Shown here: one piece after another, positions 8,488 to 17,148 of the stretch
How positions within the stretch are numbered: position 1 is the stretch's first letter
How the letters are laid out: every line of letters starts with the position of its first letter
Origin: Paenibacillus pasadenensis
GTDB lineage: Bacteria > Bacillota > Bacilli > Paenibacillales > Paenibacillaceae
Direction of reading: 5' to 3'
Assembly: GCF_023715725.1 (NCBI RefSeq)
Contig: NZ_JAMBOT010000002.1
Location: 768,993 to 832,992, forward strand
DNA length: 64,000 bases
Notes under the pieces: model-generated
Database searches by the model: none
What the model saw: only the letters and a program-made list of their open reading frames with translations
Told to the model about the DNA's origin: nothing
Program-made: the position numbers and the translations under genes

Positions 8488-11358
8488 ATGAATTATGCTG
8501 TACTCGACGTGGAAACCACCGGCACGAACAGCGGTGAAGACGATTTGATACAGATCGGCCTTGTGCTGATGGACGAGGAGTTCAATGTCGTAAAGACACT
8601 GAACTCCTTTGTGCGCCCAAGCGTGCCGATCCCGCCATTTATTACCCAGCTGACCGGTATTGACGATGCAATGGTGCAAGATGCTCCGGAACCGGATGAT
8701 ATACTGCTTGAGCTGATTCCGCTGCTGGACGATTCCGTGCTGATCGGCCATAATGTTTCGTTTGACGCCGGTTTCCTTAATATGGCGCTGGATCGCGCCG
8801 GTTATTCTCCTTTTACCGGACGCAAACTGGACACGGTGGAAATGCTTCGCCTGCTGTTCCCATCCTTAAGCTCCTATCAGCTTGGTGCGGTTTCCGAGCA
8901 TTTTGGCATCCGCCACGACCAGCATCACCGGGCAGACAGCGACGCAATGGCAACCGCAATCCTCTTTTCCGAATGCGTGAAAAAGCTGCGTGCCTTGCCT
9001 CTTTTGACCCTTCAGCATTTGGCTGCGCTTGTTCAGGAGGGAGATCTTGCCTGGTTTCTTTCGGCTGAATTGGATGCCCGGCAGCTTAGCACATCGCTGG
9101 ATATGGACTCCCATAAGTATTTCCGCCAAATTGCCATGAAATCCAGGGATTGGACCGAGGAGGAACCGCCACGCGAGGACGGCACCGACAATCCGCTTGC
9201 CCAAGTTGGCTTTGAGGATTTTTTGGAGCAGGTGAAAACCGGCTTCACGGAGCTTTTTCCAGATTATGAGGAACGGGAAGCCCAGACGACGATGTTCCGT
9301 GAAGTAAACGAAGCATTCGAAAATAACCGGCATTTGCTCATTGAAGCTGGCACCGGTACGGGCAAGTCGCTCGGTTATTTGATCCCTTCGCTTTATTTTG
9401 GAATCAAAAACGAACGGAAAATCGTCATAAGCACGCATACGATCAATTTGCAGGAGCAGCTTCGCCAAAGGGATTTGCCGCTGCTGCGCGAGGTGCTGCC
9501 TTTTTCGTTCAGAGCAAGCGTATTTAAGGGCAGAGGCAACTACATTTGCCTGCGCAAATTCGAAACGAGACTGCAAACGCTGGAGCTTGCCGCTACAGGC
9601 GATGAGCGCATGGCTGCAACCCAGATGCTTGTATGGCTTGGCGAGACCGAGACCGGCGATCAGGAAGAGATTAATTTTGGCAACAGGGGCGGCGAGTTCT
9701 GGAATACGGTGTCCAGCGACGCGGATTCCTGCCTTAACCGGGCCTGCCCTTGGTTCAAGCGCTGTTTTTACCACCGGGCGAAGCAGGAATCCAATCTGGC
9801 GGATGTTGTCATTACGAATCATTCACTGCTGTTTACCGATATTCGCGCCGATCACCGGCTGCTGCCAGGATATGAATATTTGGTCATCGACGAGGGGCAT
9901 CAGCTGGAAGAGGTGGCGGGTAAACATCTGGGCCAGCAGCTCGGATTTTTCAGCTTCCTGAACTTGGCCAACCGGCTTGCCAAAGACTCCCGCAACGGCT
10001 TGCTGCCGCAGCTTCGCATGCAAATTCAAGGTGAACATGCCGACGAGGTGTCCAAATGGACGGAACAGCTGGACGAGGTAATTCCAAGATTCGGCTCGCT
10101 GAAGGATACGTGGGAAAAACTGTTCGAGCTGCTGCAGACGCTGGCTTCTCCGAGTGCGGGAGCCGGTTCGGCGGAAGCGGCGGGACAGACGATTTACCGG
10201 CTTAAACCCGGCAGTCTCCCTAAAGAATGGGAAATGATCGAGTTTGAGGAATCGCTCTTTTTCAAAGAAATGAACAAGGTCGTCAAAGTGCTGGATAAGA
10301 TGAGCTCCGACATGAAGGACAAGCTGGACGATCTTTCGCTGCAGGGCATGATCACGGACTTGGCCGGCGGTGTAAAAGATGCGGGACGCATTCGCGACGA
10401 GCTGCGTGTATTTGTCCGGGCGGACAAGCCTGAAATGGTCTATTGGATTGAGGCTAACGCCAACGCCAGGACCAAAAGCGTGCAGCTGCATACGGTTCCG
10501 GCAGATGTGAGCGGTCAGCTCAAGGAGTATTTTTTCGACAGCAAAAAAAGCGTTGTGATCACCTCGGCGACGTTGACCGTGCAAAAAACGTTCCAGTATG
10601 CCGCTGAGCAGCTGGGCCTTAACGTGGAAGACACGCGCAAGGCGCGCACCGTGCAGCTTCCTTCGCCGTTTCAATACCGCTCGCAGGCGCTTGTCATGAT
10701 TCCGCGGGACTTTCCAAAAGTAAAGGGAGCGGTCGCCGATCCGGCTTACATTGAGAGGCTGGTGGAGTCGCTGTCTGCGGCAGCAAATGAGACGGGCGGC
10801 CGGATGCTGGTGCTGTTTACAAGCTACCGGATGCTGAAGGAAGTTTATGATCCGCTTAAAGAAGCGCTGCTTGGCACCGGCATTCAAGTGCTTGGACAGG
10901 GCATCGACAGCAGCAACCGCAGCAAGCTGACCCGCCTGTTCCGCCAGCAGCCGGCCTCCGTGCTGCTTGGGACGAGCAGCTTCTGGGAAGGGGTCGACAT
11001 TCCCGGCGATGCGCTTGTCTGCTTGGCTATCGTGCGGCTTCCGTTTCAGCCGCCGAACCATCCGCTGCAGGAGGCAAAGGCGGAATTGCTGCAGGAATCG
11101 GGGCAAAACCCGTTCATGAAGCTTTCCGTGCCGCAGGCGGTGATCCGCTTTAAGCAGGGATTTGGACGTTTGATCCGCACGTCCAAGGATAAAGGGATCG
11201 TGCTCATTTATGATACGCGCGTGATCGAAACCTTTTACGGGAAGCACTTTCTTTATTCGCTGCCTGGGCCTAAAATTGAACATATGTATGCCGAGCAGTT
11301 TGTTCCCCGCATGCGGGAATGGCTGCAAAACGAATCAAAGGAGGCCCGGCAGCTTTGA
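8488..11358 (+). CDS. dinG: DinG-family helicase with N-terminal DnaQ-like exonuclease domain
   Basis: The 956-residue protein starts with a 3'-5' exonuclease domain (DVETTG at about 7-12, then HHRADSDAMA with the catalytic His/Asp) and continues into a superfamily 2, XPD-like helicase. The helicase has EAGTGTGKS as Walker A, the DEGH box VIDEGHQLEE, and C-terminal motifs ITSATLT and FGRLIRTSKDKG. Cys354, Cys415, Cys420 and Cys426 match the C...C-x4-C-x5-C iron-sulfur spacing of Escherichia coli DinG. I start at ATG 8488, behind GAGAGGAAGA, rather than TTG 8464. The stop overlaps the rex start. Likely role: processing of DNA repair or replication intermediates. Confidence 0.9.
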   Translation: MNYAVLDVETTGTNSGEDDLIQIGLVLMDEEFNVVKTLNSFVRPSVPIPPFITQLTGIDDAMVQDAPEPDDILLELIPLLDDSVLIGHNVSFDAGFLNMALDRAGYSPFTGRKLDTVEMLRLLFPSLSSYQLGAVSEHFGIRHDQHHRADSDAMATAILFSECVKKLRALPLLTLQHLAALVQEGDLAWFLSAELDARQLSTSLDMDSHKYFRQIAMKSRDWTEEEPPREDGTDNPLAQVGFEDFLEQVKTGFTELFPDYEEREAQTTMFREVNEAFENNRHLLIEAGTGTGKSLGYLIPSLYFGIKNERKIVISTHTINLQEQLRQRDLPLLREVLPFSFRASVFKGRGNYICLRKFETRLQTLELAATGDERMAATQMLVWLGETETGDQEEINFGNRGGEFWNTVSSDADSCLNRACPWFKRCFYHRAKQESNLADVVITNHSLLFTDIRADHRLLPGYEYLVIDEGHQLEEVAGKHLGQQLGFFSFLNLANRLAKDSRNGLLPQLRMQIQGEHADEVSKWTEQLDEVIPRFGSLKDTWEKLFELLQTLASPSAGAGSAEAAGQTIYRLKPGSLPKEWEMIEFEESLFFKEMNKVVKVLDKMSSDMKDKLDDLSLQGMITDLAGGVKDAGRIRDELRVFVRADKPEMVYWIEANANARTKSVQLHTVPADVSGQLKEYFFDSKKSVVITSATLTVQKTFQYAAEQLGLNVEDTRKARTVQLPSPFQYRSQALVMIPRDFPKVKGAVADPAYIERLVESLSAAANETGGRMLVLFTSYRMLKEVYDPLKEALLGTGIQVLGQGIDSSNRSKLTRLFRQQPASVLLGTSSFWEGVDIPGDALVCLAIVRLPFQPPNHPLQEAKAELLQESGQNPFMKLSVPQAVIRFKQGFGRLIRTSKDKGIVLIYDTRVIETFYGKHFLYSLPGPKIEHMYAEQFVPRMREWLQNESKEARQL

Positions 11359-12017
11359 GCAAGCAGGGAAAAACGATCTCGGAGGCGGTCGTCCGCCGCC
11401 TGCCGATTTATTTGCAAGTGCTTAACGATCTGCATATCCGGGATGTGCAGACGGTCAGCAGCCAGGAGCTGGGTCGCAAGCTGGAGCTGAATCCGGCCCA
11501 GATTCGCAAGGATTTGGCCTACTTTGGCGAGTTCGGACGTAAAGGCGTCGGATATGACGTCAATTATCTCATCGAAAAAATCCGCGGCATTCTTAAGCTG
11601 GATCAGCCGATGCGGGTTGCGCTTGCCGGAGCGGGCAATCTCGGACATGCGTTGTGCAATTACAGCTCCTACCTGAAGGATAATATGAAAATAACGGCGG
11701 TATTTGACGCCAGCCCGACCAAAATCGGCACGCGGATCAATTCGCTAGAAGTGTTGCCCATCAACTGCTTGCAGGACAAAGTGCGGGAGGATGAAATCCA
11801 GATTGGCATTATTACAGTGCCAGCTGGAGAAGCTCAAAATGTCGCCGACCGTTTTGTCGAAGCCGGAGTTAAGGGCATTCTGAATTTTGCGCCAGTCGTG
11901 CTGAAAGCCCCGGAGCATGTGCGGATTCACTACGCCGATTTTACGACGCAACTATTAAGCTTGGCTTATTATATGGATAAGGACGGTCATGTGGATCATG
12001 AAGAAATGGTGGATTGA
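11355..12017 (+). CDS. rex: redox-sensing transcriptional repressor Rex
   Basis: Rex represses respiratory and fermentative genes and leaves DNA when NADH rises. The 220-residue protein has an N-terminal winged helix whose recognition helix is LNPAQIRKDLAYFGEFGRKGVGY, a Rossmann domain with VALAGAGNLGHAL (about 88-100), and a C-terminal domain-swap helix (FTTQLLSLAYYM). The start is TTG 11355, overlapping the dinG stop, because AAAGGAGG lies 9-10 bp upstream; an earlier in-frame start would extend into dinG without support. A matching Rex box precedes cydA at 49856. Confidence 0.94.
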   Translation: MSKQGKTISEAVVRRLPIYLQVLNDLHIRDVQTVSSQELGRKLELNPAQIRKDLAYFGEFGRKGVGYDVNYLIEKIRGILKLDQPMRVALAGAGNLGHALCNYSSYLKDNMKITAVFDASPTKIGTRINSLEVLPINCLQDKVREDEIQIGIITVPAGEAQNVADRFVEAGVKGILNFAPVVLKAPEHVRIHYADFTTQLLSLAYYMDKDGHVDHEEMVD

Positions 12018-13296
12018 GAACGGAACCTTCGTCACAATGGACGAAACGCAGCCGGTCGTAAAAGGGCATATGGTCATTGAGAACGACCGCATCGTCTACA
12101 TAGGAACGGAGCTGCCGGCGGATACGGATTCGATGACGGCCAAAATCGACGGCAGCCGTCGTATTTTCATGCCCGGCCTGATCAATACGCATGGACATGC
12201 CGCCATGTCGCTGCTGCGCGGTTATTCGGATGACGAGGTGCTTCAAACTTGGCTGCAGGACTATATGTGGCCGATGGAAGCGAAGTTTACCGATGAAGAT
12301 GTCAAATGGGGCACCTCGCTTGCCGTTATCGAAATGCTCAAAACCGGCACGACCGCATTTGTGGATATGTATGACCGTATGGATGAGGTCGCTAAGGTCG
12401 TAGAACAGTCCGGTATGCGCGGCGTGCTGATGCGCGGAGCAATTGGGCTTTGTCCCGAAGATGTTCAGCAGCAGAAGCTCGCGGAAGCGGTGCAGTTCGC
12501 CAAGGACTGGAACGGAGCGGCTGACGGCCGAATCGCTACGGTGATGAGCCCGCATGCTCCTTACACCTGCCCGCCTTCGTTCATCGAGAAGTTTGTGCAG
12601 GCGGCGCATGAACTGGATTTGCCGATGCATACGCATATGTCAGAGACTGCTGCCGAAGTGGAGCAGAACGTGCGTGATTACGGCGTCCGCCCCGTCGAGC
12701 ATCTGGACCGCCTTGGCATGTTCTCCCGTCCAAGCTTTGTCGCGCATGCGGTGCATCTGACGGATGAAGAAATTGCGCTGCTCGCCGAAAGAAACGTTGC
12801 CGTCTCGCATAACGCGGCCAGCAATCTGAAGCTGGCGAGCGGGGTCGCCCGAGTCCCTGAATTGCTCCGCGCAGGGGTGACCGTATCGCTCGGAACGGAC
12901 AGCGCGGCTAGCAACAACAATCTAGACCTGTTTGACGAGATTCGTCTAGCGGCGCTCATTCATAAAGGAGTGTCCGGCGACCCCACGGTTGTGCCGGCTT
13001 ATCAGGCGCTTCAGCTCGCTACGCTTGGCGGAGCCGCTACGATCCGACAGCCGCAGCTCGGCGCTTTGCGGGCGGGCATGAAGGCGGACTTCATCGCGCT
13101 TGATGCCGATCAGCCTCATTTTTACCCGGGAACCGACGTCATCTCGCATCTTGTTTATGCCGCTTCCGGACGCGACGTGCTGGATGTGTGGGTGGACGGC
13201 CGTCAGGTTGTGCAGGGCGGCGTCTGCCTGCTTCTGGATGAAGAGAAGATCAAGGCGGAAGCCGAAGCCTGCTACCGCAGGCTGGCTGGCCGTTAA
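11998..13296 (+). CDS. MtaD/SsnA-type amidohydrolase (possible S-adenosylhomocysteine / methylthioadenosine deaminase)
   Basis: A 432-residue metallo-dependent hydrolase. It has the first metal site NTHGHA near residue 63, HAPYTC, the THMSETAAEVE segment with the third metal-site His and Glu, AHAVHL, and the last metal Asp in SLGTDSAASNNN. These residues and the length fit the S-adenosylhomocysteine/5'-methylthioadenosine/guanine deaminase group. The exact substrate cannot be read from sequence; methionine salvage genes in the same window make methylthioadenosine a reasonable guess. ATG 11998 overlaps the end of rex by 20 bp. Confidence 0.82.
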   Translation: MKKWWIENGTFVTMDETQPVVKGHMVIENDRIVYIGTELPADTDSMTAKIDGSRRIFMPGLINTHGHAAMSLLRGYSDDEVLQTWLQDYMWPMEAKFTDEDVKWGTSLAVIEMLKTGTTAFVDMYDRMDEVAKVVEQSGMRGVLMRGAIGLCPEDVQQQKLAEAVQFAKDWNGAADGRIATVMSPHAPYTCPPSFIEKFVQAAHELDLPMHTHMSETAAEVEQNVRDYGVRPVEHLDRLGMFSRPSFVAHAVHLTDEEIALLAERNVAVSHNAASNLKLASGVARVPELLRAGVTVSLGTDSAASNNNLDLFDEIRLAALIHKGVSGDPTVVPAYQALQLATLGGAATIRQPQLGALRAGMKADFIALDADQPHFYPGTDVISHLVYAASGRDVLDVWVDGRQVVQGGVCLLLDEEKIKAEAEACYRRLAGR

Positions 13297-13823
13297 TGGC
13301 CCGCAGCCGCAGCCCGCGCTGGTTTTTCACCCGCCGCGGCTGGATCATATGCGGCGTTATCGTCTTCGCCGGGCTGCTTGTTTATCTGCATGCGGAGCTG
13401 CGCAGCATACAGCAGCCGGTATGGCAAGCTGAGCAGCAAGCCGAAAGGCAGGCCCGCGAGCAGGGCGGGCTTGTAGAAGTCGCATCTGCCGAAAAATACG
13501 TCTGGGATGAACCGCTCTGGATTGCAAACGGCCGCAACGCCGAAGGGAAAGAGCAATATGTATGGCTGTTTGCCAAAGCTCCCGTCCATAAAGAAGAGGC
13601 GGCAGGCAGCGCCAGCAAGGCTTCCATCAGCAACGCGGTGCTGCAGCGGCATCCCGGTGCGGATATTATCCGCGTCCGCCCTGGCTGGTACCAGGGCAAG
13701 CCTGTTTGGGAAGCGAGATACTCGCTTCAGGCGGATCAAAAGCGTTATTACTATGAATTCTATCAATTCGTAAACGGCGCTTATATTACTACTTTCTCCC
13801 TGTCCGCCAAACGTTCTTCCTGA
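13296..13823 (+). CDS. ypmB: YpmB-like membrane-anchored protein (DUF5590)
   Basis: A 175-residue protein with a basic N-terminus and one membrane segment (about 15-32, GWIICGVIVFAGLLVYL). The extracytoplasmic part matches the YpmB/DUF5590, PepSY-like layout: an aromatic KYVWDEPLW strand, an EQYVWLF strand, and a C-terminal YYYEFYQFVNGAYI strand. The ATG shares one base with the upstream stop. Position downstream of dinG also fits YpmB in B. subtilis. Function is unknown in the family; the symbol is given by homology and synteny. Confidence 0.75.
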   Translation: MARSRSPRWFFTRRGWIICGVIVFAGLLVYLHAELRSIQQPVWQAEQQAERQAREQGGLVEVASAEKYVWDEPLWIANGRNAEGKEQYVWLFAKAPVHKEEAAGSASKASISNAVLQRHPGADIIRVRPGWYQGKPVWEARYSLQADQKRYYYEFYQFVNGAYITTFSLSAKRSS

Positions 13824-13968
13824 TTTGTTCACATTTGCATGCCCTCTATCTATATTGAAGTGATATACTCATCATATAGCAATTGTGATATACTAGAATG
13901 CATCACATTATGCTATATGCATGAGGCAGCCTTTTTGGCGGCTTCAATCATGAAGGGGGCTTTTTGTT
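13824..13968 (+). other. AT-rich intergenic region with repeated TGATATACT
   Basis: This 145-bp gap holds two copies of GTGATATACT (about 13860 and 13885), both resembling extended -10 elements, and a T-rich stretch before the TTG start of the next gene. It may be the promoter region of the membrane protein/FtsH-like pair. No convincing -35 box is seen. Confidence 0.35.
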
Positions 13969-14505
13969 TTGATCAAATGGAGGCTTTTGCCTTTTTTTGT
14001 GACGATTGCCGTTTCCGCAGCCCTGTTATTTGGCGGCTGGTATGCTTATCAGCAAACTGCTGTTGAGCGTCCGCTTAGCAAGGCCGTCCAGTCGCTGCCG
14101 GGTGTCGCATCCGCTGTCCCGTCCCTTAGTGAAGATGCTGTTACGGTCAAGCTGAAGCTTAATGCCGGAGCCGACCTTCGTACGATATATGATCAAATTT
14201 TGCGCCAAGGCGCTTCTGTCATTGGCTCCCGCAAACTTGTGCTGCAGGTGGATCAGCCTTCCAGTCCTAAGCTGGAATCCGTTTGGTCCGGACAGCTGTT
14301 TACAATCGCTGAAGCGATGGAAACTCGGGCCTATTCCCGTATACCCGCCGCAATGGATTCTCTGGAGAAAGCCAATCCTGGTCTGAAGGCGCAATCGTCG
14401 ATGGATGATGCAAATGTTTACGTGACGTTGGAATATGGTACGGATACAAAATATATAATTTTGCCCCGCGCGGGTGAAATGATGGGGGTATGGCCAAATG
14501 CCTAA
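13969..14505 (+). CDS. single-pass membrane protein paired with FtsH-like protease
   Basis: A 178-residue protein not recognised from any named family. Residues 7-27 form one membrane segment (LLPFFVTIAVSAALLFGGWYA form), leaving about 150 residues predicted outside the membrane. This part contains beta-strand-like stretches (DAVTVKLKLN, NVYVTLEYG, KYIILPR). The start is TTG 13969 with GAAGGGGG 9 bp upstream. Its end overlaps the protease gene by 8 bp, so the pair is translationally coupled. It may supply an extracytoplasmic domain or adaptor for the protease (inference). Confidence 0.7.
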   Translation: MIKWRLLPFFVTIAVSAALLFGGWYAYQQTAVERPLSKAVQSLPGVASAVPSLSEDAVTVKLKLNAGADLRTIYDQILRQGASVIGSRKLVLQVDQPSSPKLESVWSGQLFTIAEAMETRAYSRIPAAMDSLEKANPGLKAQSSMDDANVYVTLEYGTDTKYIILPRAGEMMGVWPNA

Positions 14506-15997
14506 GTACAGCGCCGAAATCGGCGCAGGCTTTTTGACCGCGCTGCTTGCATTTCTGTTGTTTCGGGGAGTTAATGTCGTTCCGCTGCTGCTTGCGCTTT
14601 CACTCGTAGCTGCCGTGCTGTTCGCGCTCCGCTCCAAAGGCCAGCTTGCCGCTGCCGGAGGCCGGCGCGAGGCGGTAACCAAGTCGTCGTCGCCTTTTTC
14701 GTTTGATGATATCGGAGGACAGGACCGCGCGAAGGGCGAGCTGATCGAGGCGCTGGATTTTCTCGTTAAACACGAGGAAATTAGCAAGCTCGGCATTCGT
14801 CCGCTCAAAGGCATTCTGCTTACGGGACCTCCGGGCACCGGCAAAACGTTAATGGCCAAAGCTGCGGCGCATTACACGGATTCCATTTATTTGGCGGCTT
14901 CGGGCAGTGAGTTTGTTGAGATGTATGTTGGCGTCGGAGCGGGCCGCATCCGTGATTTGTTCAAGGATGCCCGCCGCAAAGCCCAGAAGGCCGGCAAAAA
15001 AAATGCCGTTATTTTCATTGACGAGATTGATGTCATCGGCGGCAAAAGGGACGGCGGTCAGCATCGGGAGTATGACCAGACGTTAAATCAGCTGTTGACG
15101 GAAATGGACGGCATCCATACGAGCGAATCGCCGCGCATTTTACTGATGGCTGCTACGAACCGCAAGGAAATGCTTGATCCCGCTTTGCTTCGCCCGGGAC
15201 GTTTTGACCGCCATATCGGCGTTGAGCTGCCCGATAAAAAGGGCCGTCTTCATATCTTAAACATCCATGCCAAAAACAAACCGCTTTCGGACGAGACGAG
15301 TCTCGAAAAAATTGCGGAGGAGTCGTTTGGCTTCTCCGGCGCACAGCTGGAAAGCGTGCTGAATGAGGGCGCGATTTATGCGATGCGCGAGAACAGCGAA
15401 TTTGTATCTCAAAAGCATCTGTCTATGGCGATCGACAAGGTCATGATGGGTGAAAAAACCGATCGTGAGTCAACGAAGGAAGAGCGGGAACGCGTTGCAA
15501 TTCATGAGCTTGGCCACGCCATTGCGGCGGAGCTGCTTCGTCCTGGCAGCGTGTCTCAGGTAGCTTTGTCGCCGCGCGGTGCGGCGCTCGGGTACGTTCG
15601 CCACAATCCGGTGCAGGATCATTATCTTTATACGAAGGACTTTTTGGAGTCCCAGATTATGATCGCTCTTGCCGGAGCGGCGGCGGAGGAGATGTTTTAC
15701 GGCGGGCGCAGCACAGGCTCACGCAATGACTTTGAGCAATCGCTGAACATTGTTCGGACGATGGTAGAATGCGGCTTGACCGAGGTAGGCATTACCGAGG
15801 AACGCATGATGACGCCTGACCGCTGGGCAAGCGTGTCCGGCAAGGTGCTGGACGAGCTTATGCTCCGCATTAAGGAGATGCTGGATACCCGGCGCGAATT
15901 GTTCCAGCATTGCCTCGACATCCTGATTGACAAAGAAACGCTTGGCGGCGAGCAATTCCGTATGCTGATCACAGAGGATCAGTTGGTTGGCGCCTAA
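14498..15997 (+). CDS. FtsH-like membrane AAA+ zinc metalloprotease lacking the extracytoplasmic domain
   Basis: A 499-residue protein. Two hydrophobic segments (about 9-23 and 27-44) are separated by only a few residues, where standard FtsH has a roughly 70-residue extracytoplasmic domain. The AAA module is complete: Walker A GPPGTGKT 110-117, pore loop YVGVGA about 143-148, Walker B VIFIDEID 171-178, second region of homology with ATNRKEMLDPALLRPGRFDR. The protease has HELGH at 336-340 and the third zinc ligand Asp411 in RNDFEQ, so it should be active. This is probably an extra FtsH paralogue rather than the main housekeeping copy. Confidence 0.85.
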   Translation: MPKYSAEIGAGFLTALLAFLLFRGVNVVPLLLALSLVAAVLFALRSKGQLAAAGGRREAVTKSSSPFSFDDIGGQDRAKGELIEALDFLVKHEEISKLGIRPLKGILLTGPPGTGKTLMAKAAAHYTDSIYLAASGSEFVEMYVGVGAGRIRDLFKDARRKAQKAGKKNAVIFIDEIDVIGGKRDGGQHREYDQTLNQLLTEMDGIHTSESPRILLMAATNRKEMLDPALLRPGRFDRHIGVELPDKKGRLHILNIHAKNKPLSDETSLEKIAEESFGFSGAQLESVLNEGAIYAMRENSEFVSQKHLSMAIDKVMMGEKTDRESTKEERERVAIHELGHAIAAELLRPGSVSQVALSPRGAALGYVRHNPVQDHYLYTKDFLESQIMIALAGAAAEEMFYGGRSTGSRNDFEQSLNIVRTMVECGLTEVGITEERMMTPDRWASVSGKVLDELMLRIKEMLDTRRELFQHCLDILIDKETLGGEQFRMLITEDQLVGA

Positions 15998-16011
15998 ATA
16001 TTAACGTTCGT

Positions 16012-16038
16012 AAAGACGGGCCGCCGGCCCGTCTTTTT
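16012..16038 (+). terminator. intrinsic terminator after FtsH-like gene
   Basis: A perfect 11-bp stem (AAAGACGGGCC at 16012 with its complement ending at 16036) has a 3-nt loop and a T run to 16038. Confidence 0.92.
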
Positions 16039-16197
16039 CATGATCATTAAAGCGGATATATTCGGACCGTCCGGTGACAGAAGAGGGTGCGATTATGGCC
16101 CTTCTGTGACTGTCGTACTGCCGCGCTAACGCGGAAAAATGGCGTAGTGGCGCGGTTTTTCCGTCGTGAGATTGTCAGAAATACAGCCCGCCGGAAG

Positions 16198-16227
16198 TTG
16201 TGTAACAGGGTCCGGGAAAGGTATAAT
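16198..16227 (+). promoter_or_regulatory. predicted SigA promoter for the dehydrogenase-ackA unit
   Basis: TTGTGT, an 18-bp spacer and a perfect TATAAT lie 49 bp before the GTG start. Upstream, between 16075 and 16165, are two inverted repeats: GTGACAGAAG with CTTCTGTGAC (one mismatch), and CGGAAAAA with TTTTTCCG around a 16-nt loop. They could be operator sites or a weak hairpin. Confidence 0.65.
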
Positions 16228-16275
16228 AAAGGGCACCCTACAGATAAAACAGGTTTAGAATGGAGCGGACTTACT

Positions 16276-17148
16276 GTGAATTTTAGAAAGATCGGCGTCA
16301 TCGGCGCAGGCACGATGGGCCAGAGCATTGCCGAAATGCTCGCGTACAAAGGGATGGACGTATTTTTGATGGAGCTTACTCCGGCCAAGCTGGAGCAAGG
16401 ACTGCGCAACATCGAGGTCAGCTTGGATAAGCAGATCGAGAAATGGGCGCTGACGCAGGCCGAGAAAAAGCTGATTCTGAATCGCATTCACGGTGTTTCC
16501 TCGATGGAAGATTTCTCGCAATGCGAGCTGATCATAGAGACAATTACGGAGGATCTGGAGCGCAAAAAGGCGGTTATCGCCGCTGTTGACCGCGCCTGCC
16601 CGCCGGATGTTATCATTGCGAGCAACACTTCGACGTTATCGCTGACGGAGCTGGCCAGCGCGGCTGAGCATCCGGAGCGTGTCATCGGCATGCACTTTGT
16701 GTATCCGGTTTTCAAGGTGGACCTCGTGGAAATCGTGCGCGGCCTGCGCACATCCGACAGCACCTTCAAGAGCACCAAAGGATTCATTGAACAAGTGATC
16801 GACAAAAAAGGCGTCATGGTATTTGAGTCTCCGGGCTTCATTACGACACGTCTTATTTGCCTGTTCATCAACGAAGCTCTCCACATTCTGGAAGAGGGCG
16901 TTGCATCCGTCGAAGATATCGACAGCGCGATGCGCATCGGCTACTCCTTCCAGCACGGGCCGTTTGAGATGGCGGACCGTTTCGGACTGGATTCCGTACA
17001 TGCGGCGCTTGATTCCATGTTCCGCGAGTACGGCGAGCTGAAATACCGCCCGTCCTTCATTTTGAAAAAGATGGTGCGCGCAGGCCAGCTTGGCGTCAAA
17101 AGCGGCGAAGGCTTCTTCCAATACGACAAGGACGGTGACCGGGTATGA
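16276..17148 (+). CDS. 3-hydroxyacyl-CoA dehydrogenase family protein
   Basis: A 290-residue NAD-dependent dehydrogenase of the 3-hydroxybutyryl-CoA type, interconverting 3-hydroxyacyl-CoA and 3-ketoacyl-CoA. The Rossmann motif is GVIGAGTMGQSIAE at about 7-20, the catalytic His is in GMHFVYPV, and the C-terminal helical domain contains FINEALHILEEG and GPFEMADRFGLD. The usual HFFNP Asn is Tyr here. The start is GTG 16276 behind GGAGCGGA; earlier codons in this frame lie across the promoter. The stop overlaps the ackA start by 4 bp, suggesting a fermentative acyl-CoA/acetate unit. Confidence 0.88.
   Translation: MNFRKIGVIGAGTMGQSIAEMLAYKGMDVFLMELTPAKLEQGLRNIEVSLDKQIEKWALTQAEKKLILNRIHGVSSMEDFSQCELIIETITEDLERKKAVIAAVDRACPPDVIIASNTSTLSLTELASAAEHPERVIGMHFVYPVFKVDLVEIVRGLRTSDSTFKSTKGFIEQVIDKKGVMVFESPGFITTRLICLFINEALHILEEGVASVEDIDSAMRIGYSFQHGPFEMADRFGLDSVHAALDSMFREYGELKYRPSFILKKMVRAGQLGVKSGEGFFQYDKDGDRV

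Noticed and set aside
9823..11328. Long antisense frame opposite dinG (about 500 codons)
   Set aside because: It mirrors the codon bias of dinG and has no recognisable domain or ribosome site; a frame shadow.
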